A stretch of DNA of 64,000 nt from Shewanella psychrophila (lineage in GTDB: Bacteria; Pseudomonadota; Gammaproteobacteria; Enterobacterales; Shewanellaceae). This document shows, piece by piece, positions 34,559-41,923 of this stretch (its first letter is position 1; every line of letters begins with the position of its first letter). The position numbers and the translations under genes were made by a program. Under the pieces are notes generated by a model. That model had not been told where the DNA came from, made no database searches, and saw only the letters and a list, made by a program, of their open reading frames with translations. Location: the NCBI RefSeq assembly GCF_002005305.1, contig NZ_CP014782.1:4836001-4900000 (forward strand). Direction: 5' to 3'.

Positions 34559-35395
34559 TCATTTCAAGCTAGCAAACTCCTTGGTGATCGCCATCGTATG
34601 ATCAATTATCGCTGAACCTTCGACTCCATCTCCATGGCCAGGAAATACCAGTTTCGCATCAGCATACTTGGCTTTCACATTACTCGCAGAGTGGTACCAG
34701 TTTGCTAAGTCAGCATCTCCAGTCCAACCTAAACTGTTTGAGCTATTAGACTTTAAAAAGCAACCGCCAATCAATATCTGCTCTCCCGGTAGCCAGACAA
34801 CCAGATTATCCATGCTATGACCTGCACCAGGAAAAAACGCCTCTATACTGCCTTTAACAAATTCGAATTTCCCACTTAAAAAAGTATGATTCGCGATAGG
34901 CTTATCTTCCTTTTTTAATAATGCATTGGTCATGTCTGATGCATAAGTATCAAAGCCAGCTTTATCTAGATAACCTAACCCAGCAGCGCTATCGGCGTGA
35001 TAATGTGTAACTAACGCCCCTTTTAGTGATAAGCCTTTAATTTGCAGCCAGCTCATAAGATCGGGCATATCGGAGACGTTCCATGGCGTGTCGATAAGAT
35101 AAGCATCCTGGTTATCTATATAGATAAAAGAGTTGGCATCCATCTTAACAGCCGGCTTGTCAGCAGAAAGCTGCACCTCTTGATGGGACCGAACCAAATA
35201 AAGTGTCGGTAACACCATCTCTATCTCAATAACTTCTGAAGACCAATCAGCTTGATTAGATATCTTATCCAGAGCAGCCTGACTTGAACTTATACTCATT
35301 ATAAATAGCAGAATAGACGTAGGAATAATGAATGTACCTAAAGAGGAAAGTACGAAATGGTACATTGAAACTAGCAAGCCTAGACATTTTGACAT
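34559..35395 (-). CDS. Subclass B1 metallo-beta-lactamase
   Basis: The 278-residue protein has an N-terminal signal peptide (about 12-41, ending SSSQAA) and a complete B1 active site: THYHADSAAG (His116, His118, Asp120 in standard numbering), GAGHSMDN (His196), GGCFLKS (Cys221) and FPGHGD (His263). All six zinc ligands of class B1 are present. Neighbouring text such as VVWLPGEQILIGGCFLK and the YASDMTNALLKKE segment resemble the IMP branch and the chromosomal Shewanella enzymes SFB-1/SLB-1. It should hydrolyse carbapenems and other beta-lactams in the periplasm; actual activity is unknown. AAGG lies seven bases before the ATG. No mobile gene cassette structure is visible around it. Confidence 0.92.
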   Translation of the reverse strand: MSKCLGLLVSMYHFVLSSLGTFIIPTSILLFIMSISSSQAALDKISNQADWSSEVIEIEMVLPTLYLVRSHQEVQLSADKPAVKMDANSFIYIDNQDAYLIDTPWNVSDMPDLMSWLQIKGLSLKGALVTHYHADSAAGLGYLDKAGFDTYASDMTNALLKKEDKPIANHTFLSGKFEFVKGSIEAFFPGAGHSMDNLVVWLPGEQILIGGCFLKSNSSNSLGWTGDADLANWYHSASNVKAKYADAKLVFPGHGDGVEGSAIIDHTMAITKEFASLK

Positions 35396-35648
35396 AACAA
35401 AACCTTATCGGTAAATATGCCCTTAATATATCGATCAATTGTGGCGAAATTATAGCGCGATAATGGCAATCTGCTGTTTTGAGTACTCAGCCGCCATATA
35501 GCCCTAAAATGTTTCATATTGAAGACATTCAATAACCTTACTTCATTCTTACAAGTTCAACCTACAACCTCAGCTGTAAAAGCTAAACTCCGACTATAAT
35601 TATGATCCCGATCCAAGCAACAAACAGATCCTTAATGGAGGATTCAAG

Positions 35649-35957
35649 ATGTTATTTCTTATCTATTGGGAGTTAAACGAAGAAACGGATGCTCTGGCCA
35701 GATTGCAGGCGGCAGAGAAGCTAACCGCAGCTGAGCTATTTCCACCTCAAAACGTAGAAGTGATCCGATTTGATGCCTCACCAGATCTATGGGGAGTAAC
35801 CATAGTAGAGGCCAACGATGTTGAAAGTATTGCTAATGTCATCAACTCATGGCGCATCGCCTGTCCGGGAATATTTAAATCCACAAAAATATCCCCCGCA
35901 CGCCCAGTACAAGAAGCCATGGCCTCTGCTGCAGAAATGATTAAGAAATTAAGCTGA
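35649..35957 (+). CDS. Small conserved protein, possibly DUF3303 family
   Basis: A 102-residue cytoplasmic protein starting MLFLIYWELNEETDALARL, with the ferredoxin-like alternation of strands and helices and a central GVTIVEANDVESIANVI. This resembles DUF3303 proteins, but I recognise it only weakly. A GGAGG ribosome-binding site precedes the ATG. Function unknown. Confidence 0.65.
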   Translation: MLFLIYWELNEETDALARLQAAEKLTAAELFPPQNVEVIRFDASPDLWGVTIVEANDVESIANVINSWRIACPGIFKSTKISPARPVQEAMASAAEMIKKLS

Positions 35958-36143
35958 TGCCGTAGAAGAGGTAAAAGTCCACTGGATCCCCGCTCAAAAT
36001 CATTGCGGGAATGACGAGCTATAAAAACCAGTGATTAAACTCTCTTGCCTGAAGCTGAAAAAATATGCTCGAAGAGGCACCCTGATTTTGAATAGTTCAG
36101 TGTCGGTACTGCTGCGAGCTTCCATTACCAGAAAATCGAGGAT

Positions 36144-36171
36144 GGAAGGTTTGAGTTTAAACAAACCTTCC
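36144..36171. other. Hairpin downstream of proA
   Basis: ggaaggtttg and caaaccttcc form a ten-base perfect stem with an eight-base loop, 70 bases after the proA stop; no T-run is present, so it may be a repeat or an RNA stabiliser. The surrounding intergenic text (ctggatccccgc / gcgggaatgacg near 35,980) is a small palindromic repeat. Confidence 0.5.
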
Positions 36172-36244
36172 AATACAACTAATGGCAAATGAACCGAAAT
36201 AAAATGTACGCCCGCTTGATTCGAAGCGACTTCTCACTAGGAAA

Positions 36245-37519
36245 TTAGCTCCGAGATGTATATTCACCGACTCCGATCCACTTATAGGTGGTCAAGGCTT
36301 CCAGCCCCATGGGACCACGAGCGTGAAGTTTCTGGGTACTCACTGCTACCTCGGCGCCTAGACCAAACTGGCCACCATCGGTAAAGCGGGTACTGGCATT
36401 GATGTAAACAGCCGCCGAATCCACTTGATTGATAAACGCTGCCGATGCATGAATATTGTCGGTTAAAATCCCTTCCGAGTGTCCACTGGAATAGGTTCTG
36501 ATATGACTTATTGCCCCATCCATATCATCGACAATCTTGATGCCTAATGTTAGTGATAACCACTCTTGAGCATAGGTTTCTTCGGTTGCAGTCTCAATTG
36601 CCAACCCTTGCTTTTCTGCAATAGCGATTGACTTGCCGCAACCATAAAAACTCACACCTAATGCAGTAAGTGCCTGGTATAGCTTAGGTAACATAACATC
36701 AGCGATATCTCGATGGATTAATGCCGTATCCAGCGCATTACACACTGTCGGACGCTGCACCTTAGCGTTGGCGATGACTTGGATAGATTTCTCTATATCA
36801 GCATCTTTATCGGCGTAGAGATGACAAATACCTACACCGCCCAAAATAACTGGTATCGTCGCCTGCTCGGCGCATAAACGCTGAAGGTTAGGACCACCGC
36901 GAGGCACTATCATGTCGACATATTGATCGAGTTTAAGCAGAGCCGATACAAGGCTACGGTCCGGACTTTGAATAAGCTGCACCGCATCGGCGGGTAACCC
37001 CTGCTCTACTACAGCCTCACGGATCGCTTCGCTCAAGGCTAAATTAGACTGCAAGGTTTCCTTGCCACCACGCAATATCACGGCATTACCAGTCTTGAGC
37101 GCTAAGACGGCGATATCCACTGTCACATTAGGGCGCGCTTCATAGATAACGCCGATGACTCCAAGGGGAACCCGACGACGGGACAGACGCAGACCATTAT
37201 CTAATAGCTGGCTCTCAAGCTCAGTGCCGACAGGATCACTCAGGTTTATCACGTTATCGATATCTGCAATCACAGCCATGAGGCGTGACTCATCCAGTAA
37301 CAGACGATCGACCATAGCATCATTGAGGCCGTTCTCTTTCGCAGACGCCACATCTTTTGCATTAGCAGCGACAATGACATCACTCTTTTCATTTAACTTA
37401 GTCGCAATGGCTTCAAGCAAAGCCTTTTTTTGCAAGCCATTTAGACCCGCAAGGGCATAACTTGCCTGTTTAGCTTGCTGACCGAGTGCCTGTATATATA
37501 CTGCGTTATTCTCTATCAC
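36245..37519 (-). CDS. proA: Gamma-glutamyl phosphate reductase
   Basis: ProA reduces gamma-glutamyl phosphate with NADPH in proline synthesis. The 424-residue protein is an aldehyde-dehydrogenase-fold enzyme with the catalytic Cys in VQRPTVCNALDTALIH, the EARPNVTVDIAVLALKTGNAVILRGGKE region (part shown: LKTGNAVILRGGKE), and the C-terminal signature STRFTDGGQFGLGAEVAVST. Length fits the family (417 in E. coli). It follows proB by 58 bases, forming the proBA operon. Confidence 0.97.
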   Translation of the reverse strand: MIENNAVYIQALGQQAKQASYALAGLNGLQKKALLEAIATKLNEKSDVIVAANAKDVASAKENGLNDAMVDRLLLDESRLMAVIADIDNVINLSDPVGTELESQLLDNGLRLSRRRVPLGVIGVIYEARPNVTVDIAVLALKTGNAVILRGGKETLQSNLALSEAIREAVVEQGLPADAVQLIQSPDRSLVSALLKLDQYVDMIVPRGGPNLQRLCAEQATIPVILGGVGICHLYADKDADIEKSIQVIANAKVQRPTVCNALDTALIHRDIADVMLPKLYQALTALGVSFYGCGKSIAIAEKQGLAIETATEETYAQEWLSLTLGIKIVDDMDGAISHIRTYSSGHSEGILTDNIHASAAFINQVDSAAVYINASTRFTDGGQFGLGAEVAVSTQKLHARGPMGLEALTTYKWIGVGEYTSRS

Positions 37520-37577
37520 GTCTCTTCATCCTAAATTTTTAGAAGGATCCGCAACCTAAGATCCATTCATCTTCGTT

Positions 37578-38702
37578 TTAAAGAACGACCATATCGTTGC
37601 GATGAACGATGGCATCACCATAGTCATACCCGAGCAGAGACTCAATATTATCTGAATGCTCCCCCGCTATCTTAATCAGGTCTTTGGCGCTATAACGGCT
37701 CATGCCTCTCGCATATTCTTTACCGTCACTGTCAATAAGTTGCAGCGTCGCCCCACGGTCGAACTCTCCCAACACCTGAATGATACCTTTAGAGAGTAAG
37801 CTTCGTCCTTTCTGAGTCACTGCCAATACAGCACCTTGGTCGAGCACGAGTTTACCTTTGGTCGCCTGGCCCGCTAAGATCCATTGCTTACGGCTCTCCA
37901 GAGGATTTTCCAGCGCGGTGAAATGAGTGCCTACAGGCTCCTTACAGACAGATTTCTGTATCACCTGTGGATGATGACCCGAAGCGATAACCACCTCGAC
38001 ACCTGCTCGTCGGGCAATATCAGCCGCTTCGAGTTTTGTTGCCATTCCGCCAGTTCCCAGACCGGAGACGGCACCACCAGCAAGTAATCTCAAGCTATCG
38101 TCTATATTGACCACTTGTTTGATCAGTTTGGCATCGGGGTTTGAACGAGGATCGGCATCGAATAAGCCCTGCTGATCCGTTAACAAGATAAGCAGATCAG
38201 CATCACAAAGCAGCGCCGCTCGGGCGGAAAGATTGTCGTTATCACCCACTTTTATCTCATTGGTCGCTACCGCATCATTCTCATTGATGATGGGAATGAT
38301 GCCCTGAGCAAGCAGAGCATTGAGTGAATCTCTGGCGTTAAGGTAACGCTCCCTATCATGAAGGTCGGCGCGCGTAAGTAAAAGTTGGCCAACATGGAGG
38401 CCATAGATACTGAAAAGTTGTGACCAGGCTAAAATAAGCTGACTCTGACCAACGGCGGCTAGAAGTTGTTTATTGGCTACCGTATCGGGGAGTTTGGGGT
38501 AGCCTAAATGCTCGCGACCTGCCGCGATCGCCCCCGAAGTACACAAGACGACTTCCACACCCGCTTTCATCAGCGCCGCCATCTGCCTTGCCAACTCAAC
38601 CATGTGTGCCTTATCCAGCTGTTTACTGCCGGAAGTCAGCACACTAGTTCCCAATTTCACCACTATGCGGCGATAACCAATCTCACTTAAATTCATTGTC
38701 AT
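37578..38702 (-). CDS. proB: Glutamate 5-kinase
   Basis: ProB phosphorylates glutamate, the first step of proline synthesis, and is the feedback-regulated enzyme. The 374-residue protein has an N-terminal amino-acid kinase domain (RIVVKLGTSVLTSG, IIPIINENDAVAT, VGDNDNLSARAALLCDADLLILLTDQQG in part) and a C-terminal PUA domain (about 280-374). Both domains are present, as in E. coli (367 residues). Two nearby ATGs (38702 and 38696) could serve as the start. proA follows. Confidence 0.97.
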   Translation of the reverse strand: MTMNLSEIGYRRIVVKLGTSVLTSGSKQLDKAHMVELARQMAALMKAGVEVVLCTSGAIAAGREHLGYPKLPDTVANKQLLAAVGQSQLILAWSQLFSIYGLHVGQLLLTRADLHDRERYLNARDSLNALLAQGIIPIINENDAVATNEIKVGDNDNLSARAALLCDADLLILLTDQQGLFDADPRSNPDAKLIKQVVNIDDSLRLLAGGAVSGLGTGGMATKLEAADIARRAGVEVVIASGHHPQVIQKSVCKEPVGTHFTALENPLESRKQWILAGQATKGKLVLDQGAVLAVTQKGRSLLSKGIIQVLGEFDRGATLQLIDSDGKEYARGMSRYSAKDLIKIAGEHSDNIESLLGYDYGDAIVHRNDMVVL

Positions 38703-38805
38703 TATAAAAAAAGAGCCGAACTTAGCGTTATACCCAATCCTGAGGCTAAATGGTAGTCAACTGGCTAAAAGAAGCATTAAATCCATTAAGTTGTGAATAA
38801 AAACC

Positions 38806-38848
38806 ATAAAATAAGGCCATACACTGTATGACCTTATATTTTATGTAG
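38806..38848 (-). terminator. Terminator of the purine permease gene
   Basis: On the minus strand TATAAGGTCATACA and TATGGCCTTATTTTA pair in a long imperfect stem, followed by TTTTTATTC. It lies about 50 bases after the permease stop codon. Confidence 0.6.
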
Positions 38849-38895
38849 TAATCCCACGTTAATAGTATGCAATATTCACTTTATCACTTAACTCA

Positions 38896-40185
38896 TTAAC
38901 CGTAGATAAACTTAGCAATAAAGAGTACGGCCAACACCACCACACCGACACTCAGATCTTTATAACGGCCGCTCATCAACTTGATCACCGCATAAGATAT
39001 AAAGCCCATGGCGATCCCGGTAGCAATTGAAAATGTCAGTGGCATCAAGATACACACAACAACTACTGGTGCCGCTTCAGTCAAGTCTTCCCACTCAACA
39101 TGAACCAGACCTGACATCATCAAAATTGCCACATAGAACAGCGTACCTGCTGTAGCGTAGGCAGGTACCATGCTGGCAAGTGGCGAAATGAATAACGAGA
39201 GTAAGAAAAGGAGTCCAACCACCACAGCAGTTAACCCAGTTCGGCCACCTGCACTGACCCCGGCAGTAGACTCAATATAACTTGTGGTCGTCGAGGTGCC
39301 CAACATAGCGCCAGCAATAGTCGCTGTACTATCGGCAGTTAATGCGCGTTTCAGCCTGGGCAGGCGCCCCTTATCATCCAGAAATCCGCCACGCTGAGCC
39401 ACGGCGACTAAGGTGCCAGAGGTGTCAAATAAGTCGACAAATAAGAAGGCGAATACGACCGATATCATGCTGATCTCCAACACACTGGCCAGATCCATCT
39501 TCATAAAAGTCGGCATGATAGAAGGAGGCATAGAAACTACCCCAGTATATTGTACATCACCAAACACCAAGCCAAGCAGGGTAATAGAAAGAATGCTCAC
39601 CACCACTGCCGATTTCATGCCCCGTTGCACCATGGCAATTATCAAGAAAAATCCCACTGCCGCCATAACGGCAGGAAATGCGGTGATATCTCCCATAGTC
39701 ACCAGAGTCACAGGACTCGCTACCACTATCCCTGCGCTCTTCAAGCCAATCAGCGCGAGGAATAAGCCAATACCCGCGGCGATCCCAAGCCTCAAGGACA
39801 TGGGAATGCTGTTAACGATCCACTCTCTTATTCTCACCAAAGAAAGAACCAGAAAACAAATTCCTGATAAGAATACAGCCCCAAGCGCCGTCTCCCAGGT
39901 GTAACCCATCTCGCCAACCACGGTATAAGTGAAAAAAGCATTGAGGCCCATGCCTGGTGCTAAGGCAATTGGATAATTAGCCACAATTCCCATGACCAAA
40001 CAGCCAATAGCCGCAGCCAGACAGGTTGCCACAAACACGGCGCCATGATCCATGCCTGCATCAGCAAGCATCATAGGGTTAACGAAAATGATGTATGCCA
40101 TAGTTAGAAATGTGGTTAACCCAGCCACCGCCTCCTGCTTCAACGATGTATGGTTCTCTTTGAGTTTAAATAGTTTTTCTAACAT
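38896..40185 (-). CDS. NCS2-family purine permease (AzgA-like)
   Basis: A 429-residue membrane protein with about twelve to fourteen transmembrane segments. The N-terminal TFLTMAYIIFVNPMMLADAG and the ALAPGMGLNAFFTY motif are diagnostic of the AzgA branch of NCS2 transporters, which import adenine, guanine or hypoxanthine with protons; FVDLFDTSGTLVAVAQ and TSTTTSYIESTAGVSAGGRTGL (shown in part) are further conserved blocks. I take the ATG at 40185 (MLEKLFKLKENH), which aligns with the family start. Single-gene unit; exact substrate is not readable. Confidence 0.9.
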   Translation of the reverse strand: MLEKLFKLKENHTSLKQEAVAGLTTFLTMAYIIFVNPMMLADAGMDHGAVFVATCLAAAIGCLVMGIVANYPIALAPGMGLNAFFTYTVVGEMGYTWETALGAVFLSGICFLVLSLVRIREWIVNSIPMSLRLGIAAGIGLFLALIGLKSAGIVVASPVTLVTMGDITAFPAVMAAVGFFLIIAMVQRGMKSAVVVSILSITLLGLVFGDVQYTGVVSMPPSIMPTFMKMDLASVLEISMISVVFAFLFVDLFDTSGTLVAVAQRGGFLDDKGRLPRLKRALTADSTATIAGAMLGTSTTTSYIESTAGVSAGGRTGLTAVVVGLLFLLSLFISPLASMVPAYATAGTLFYVAILMMSGLVHVEWEDLTEAAPVVVVCILMPLTFSIATGIAMGFISYAVIKLMSGRYKDLSVGVVVLAVLFIAKFIYG

Positions 40186-40361
40186 GACGCTCAATCCCTG
40201 AATATGATTATGTTGGAACATGTGATCCGAATGGGCCTATAGTCAGTGAAATCTAGCTAAATAACAAACACTGAAAGGCAAACACTGGAAGGCTATAGAT
40301 GTAAAAACTGGATTAGACTCGCGATCTTGCACAATACATATCTCAAACTTCGAAATAAAGG

Positions 40362-40389
40362 CAAAAAAAAGCCTGCTCAATGAGCAGGC
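40362..40389 (-). terminator. Terminator of small transcription unit 1
   Basis: GCCTGCT and AGCAGGC pair around a five-base loop, followed on the minus strand by eight T. The same hairpin, base for base, ends unit 2. Confidence 0.93.
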
Positions 40390-40614
40390 CAAGACTAATT
40401 CAAGTGTTCCAAATGGAAAGAGTTTCTGCGCTAACAGTTACACTGGTATATCGACTCGCTCAAAACGATCATCAATATACAACTCGAGTCATAATATCCC
40501 AAAAGGGAAAAGGGTTGATAGATGGTAACTAGCTTGCTATCACAAGGGGTTAACTTAGATGATAGAAGGGACAGTCAGCCCTTTTGTTCTCTACAGATCT
40601 ACTTCTAAGGAAGG
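40390..40614 (-). ncRNA. Conserved 3' non-coding region of unit 1 (candidate dual-function RNA)
   Basis: The sequence between the peptide stop codon and the terminator contains two blocks also present in unit 2: about 57 bases next to the terminator (including gcgctaacagttacactgg at 40,428-40,446) and about 38 bases at 40,494-40,531 (including atggtaactag and the hairpin tcccaaaaggga). Spacers between the blocks have diverged. Hairpins TTCC-loop-GGAA keep their stem while loop bases differ between copies (TTCCATTTGGAA here, TTCCTTTCGGAA in unit 2), which suggests selection on RNA structure. No second open frame is shared, so it looks non-coding. Confidence 0.6.
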
Positions 40615-40713
40615 TTAGTCCTTGAAGGTCAACGGGTATAATCCGCCACGTAAAGTATCGGTACAAAACCAAGTGCTATGCCAATAAACGTACTGCATTC
40701 CGGTATAAGACAT
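40615..40713 (-). CDS. 32-residue aromatic-rich peptide, copy 1
   Basis: A short open frame starting MSYTGMQYVYWHS and ending LRGGLYPLTFKD, preceded by AGGAG seven bases before the ATG. Unit 2 encodes a homologue with 25 of 32 identical residues; of the codons that differ, seven are purely synonymous third-base changes and the amino-acid changes are mostly conservative (Asp/Glu, Leu/Met, Ser/Thr), which is what a translated frame under selection looks like. There is no signal peptide or full transmembrane segment. I know no family for it. It has one Cys, four Tyr, two Trp and two Phe. Function unknown. Confidence 0.75.
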   Translation of the reverse strand: MSYTGMQYVYWHSTWFCTDTLRGGLYPLTFKD

Positions 40714-40790
40714 AATCAATACTCCTAAACAAAGTTGTAAAACTTACTCTAGTCAAACTTGGTACTGCGTTAATCTAAACGCGATACCTC

Positions 40791-40828
40791 AGAGTCAACT
40801 TGTCGCTCGATTCCTTGGAGAATTATCC
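40791..40828 (-). promoter_or_regulatory. Conserved leader block of unit 1
   Basis: This 38-base block is identical to 41,518-41,555 in unit 2, whereas the sequences between it and the ribosome-binding site differ. It lies inside the 5' untranslated leader, about 78 bases before the peptide start, and contains GGATAATTCTCCAAGG on the minus strand. Complete identity in otherwise diverged flanks marks it as a functional element, such as a structured leader or a regulator-binding site. Confidence 0.7.
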
Positions 40829-40880
40829 ATCCTGGATAGACTTAGAGGTGGAAGGCATCATTGCCTAACCAACGAGAGAG

Positions 40881-40909
40881 ATTATATTCATTTCGTAATT
40901 AAATTACAA
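40881..40909 (-). promoter_or_regulatory. Sigma-70 promoter of unit 1
   Basis: On the minus strand TTGTAA is followed after 17 bases by a perfect TATAAT. Unit 2 has the same hexamers with a 16-base spacer. Transcription would start near 40,874 and give a transcript of about 510 bases up to the terminator. Confidence 0.8.
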
Positions 40910-41061
40910 GATTTAATTCTAATTAACGTAAACAAAGCAAAAAACAGTCACATTTAGTAATTAAAGCACAAAGAGAGTTATTAGAGGCTGGCATAAAAGA
41001 CTGGTATAGAGGGAGCATTGAGCATTGAATAATACACAAAAGGAGCTCACTTAAAATAATC

Positions 41062-41088
41062 GAAAAAAAGCCTGCTCAATGAGCAGGC
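41062..41088 (-). terminator. Terminator of small transcription unit 2
   Basis: The stem-loop GCCTGCTCATTGAGCAGGC is followed on the minus strand by seven T, the same as in unit 1. Confidence 0.93.
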
Positions 41089-41324
41089 AACGACTAATTT
41101 CAAGCGTTCCGAAAGGAAAGAGTTTCCGCGCTAACAGTTACACTGGCTTATCATTCAGATATCCAACATTAAATTGAATAACTTAACAACAAACCTCTTG
41201 AGTCTAAAGATCCCAAAAGGGATTAAGGTTGATGGATGGTAACTAGATGGTTATCACTCAATATTCAAAATAGTGAAGTAAATAACAGGGTAGTCAACCC
41301 TTGAAACTAAAACCACAAGAAGGG
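41089..41324 (-). ncRNA. Conserved 3' non-coding region of unit 2 (candidate dual-function RNA)
   Basis: Homologous in order and content to the 3' region of unit 1: a terminator-proximal block through gcgctaacagttacactgg (41,129-41,147), a diverged spacer, and the tcccaaaaggga/atggtaactag block at about 41,209-41,246. The conserved blocks are better preserved than the spacers, consistent with a functional RNA downstream of the peptide frame. Confidence 0.6.
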
Positions 41325-41423
41325 TTAGTCCTTGAAGTTCATTGGGTACAAGCCGCCACGCAAAGCCTCAGTACAGAACCAAGAATTTTGCCAATAAACG
41401 TACTGCATTCCAGTATAAGACAT
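41325..41423 (-). CDS. 32-residue aromatic-rich peptide, copy 2
   Basis: Starts MSYTGMQYVYWQN and ends LRGGLYPMNFKD. The frame is open for 34 more codons upstream, but the AGGAG ribosome-binding site, seven bases before this ATG, and the alignment with copy 1, whose frame begins exactly here, fix the start. Residues conserved in both copies include YTGMQYVYW, WFCT and LRGGLYP. The C-terminus FKD and the stop codon also coincide. No known family is recognised; no modifying enzyme, transporter or toxin gene lies beside it. Confidence 0.78.
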   Translation of the reverse strand: MSYTGMQYVYWQNSWFCTEALRGGLYPMNFKD

Positions 41424-41517
41424 AGTCAATACTCCTAACAAAGTTGTAATTAAATTACCCTTGTCATTCATGCTTATTGTCAGCGGGTTAAGCCTTAAAA
41501 AGCAGAAAAAACACGAT

Positions 41518-41555
41518 AGAGTCAACTTGTCGCTCGATTCCTTGGAGAATTATCC
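41518..41555 (-). promoter_or_regulatory. Conserved leader block of unit 2
   Basis: Identical over 38 bases to 40,791-40,828. Here it lies about 95 bases before the peptide start, so its distance to the gene is not fixed, which argues for an autonomous RNA or protein-binding element. Confidence 0.7.
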
Positions 41556-41605
41556 TTCCTAGATAGACTTTATTGAAAGAGGCTGCTTGCCTAATCAATG
41601 GAGCC

Positions 41606-41633
41606 ATTATAAATAAATGTAGTTTTATTACAA
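41606..41633 (-). promoter_or_regulatory. Sigma-70 promoter of unit 2
   Basis: TTGTAA, 16 bases, TATAAT on the minus strand; same hexamers as unit 1. Transcript length to the terminator would be about 540 bases. Confidence 0.78.
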
Positions 41634-41828
41634 GCTTTATTTGATCTAGATTAATAAAACTTAATTATTACCCAGATATGACGCAACAATGCGTAATTTT
41701 ACAACAGGAAAAACGTTTTTAGGTTATACACCTACTTATTCAAACAAAATGAAATTTTATAACAAGAATGGAGCCTATAGACACTCAGACCTGATGCTGC
41801 AGATAAAAAGGCCCATAGAGACAGATCT

Positions 41829-41900
41829 CCATGGGCACTCAAGCCCGATGCTTCTAACAGATACGCTGCCGGATACTGATGACCTCGAGCCGTTACCGAT
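41829..41900 (-). repeat. 72-base duplicated fragment of the adjacent M17 peptidase gene
   Basis: This segment repeats positions 42,063-42,134, inside the aminopeptidase gene, in the same orientation with no gaps and about two mismatches. It lies just beyond the gene's stop codon. Confidence 0.9.
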
Positions 41901-41923
41901 AGTAGATACCCATTAACTCTTAA

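Noticed and set aside
36000..36188. 62-residue minus-strand open frame after proA
   Set aside because: It spans palindromic repeat sequence and a hairpin; codon pattern and composition do not look like a gene.
41424..41525. Upstream extension of the second 32-residue peptide (would add 34 residues)
   Set aside because: The ribosome-binding site lies directly before the inner ATG, and copy 1 has no corresponding extension, so the longer form is not supported.
41689..41916. 75-residue open frame on the plus strand
   Set aside because: It lies antisense over the duplicated fragment of the M17 peptidase gene and has no ribosome-binding site or homology that I recognise.
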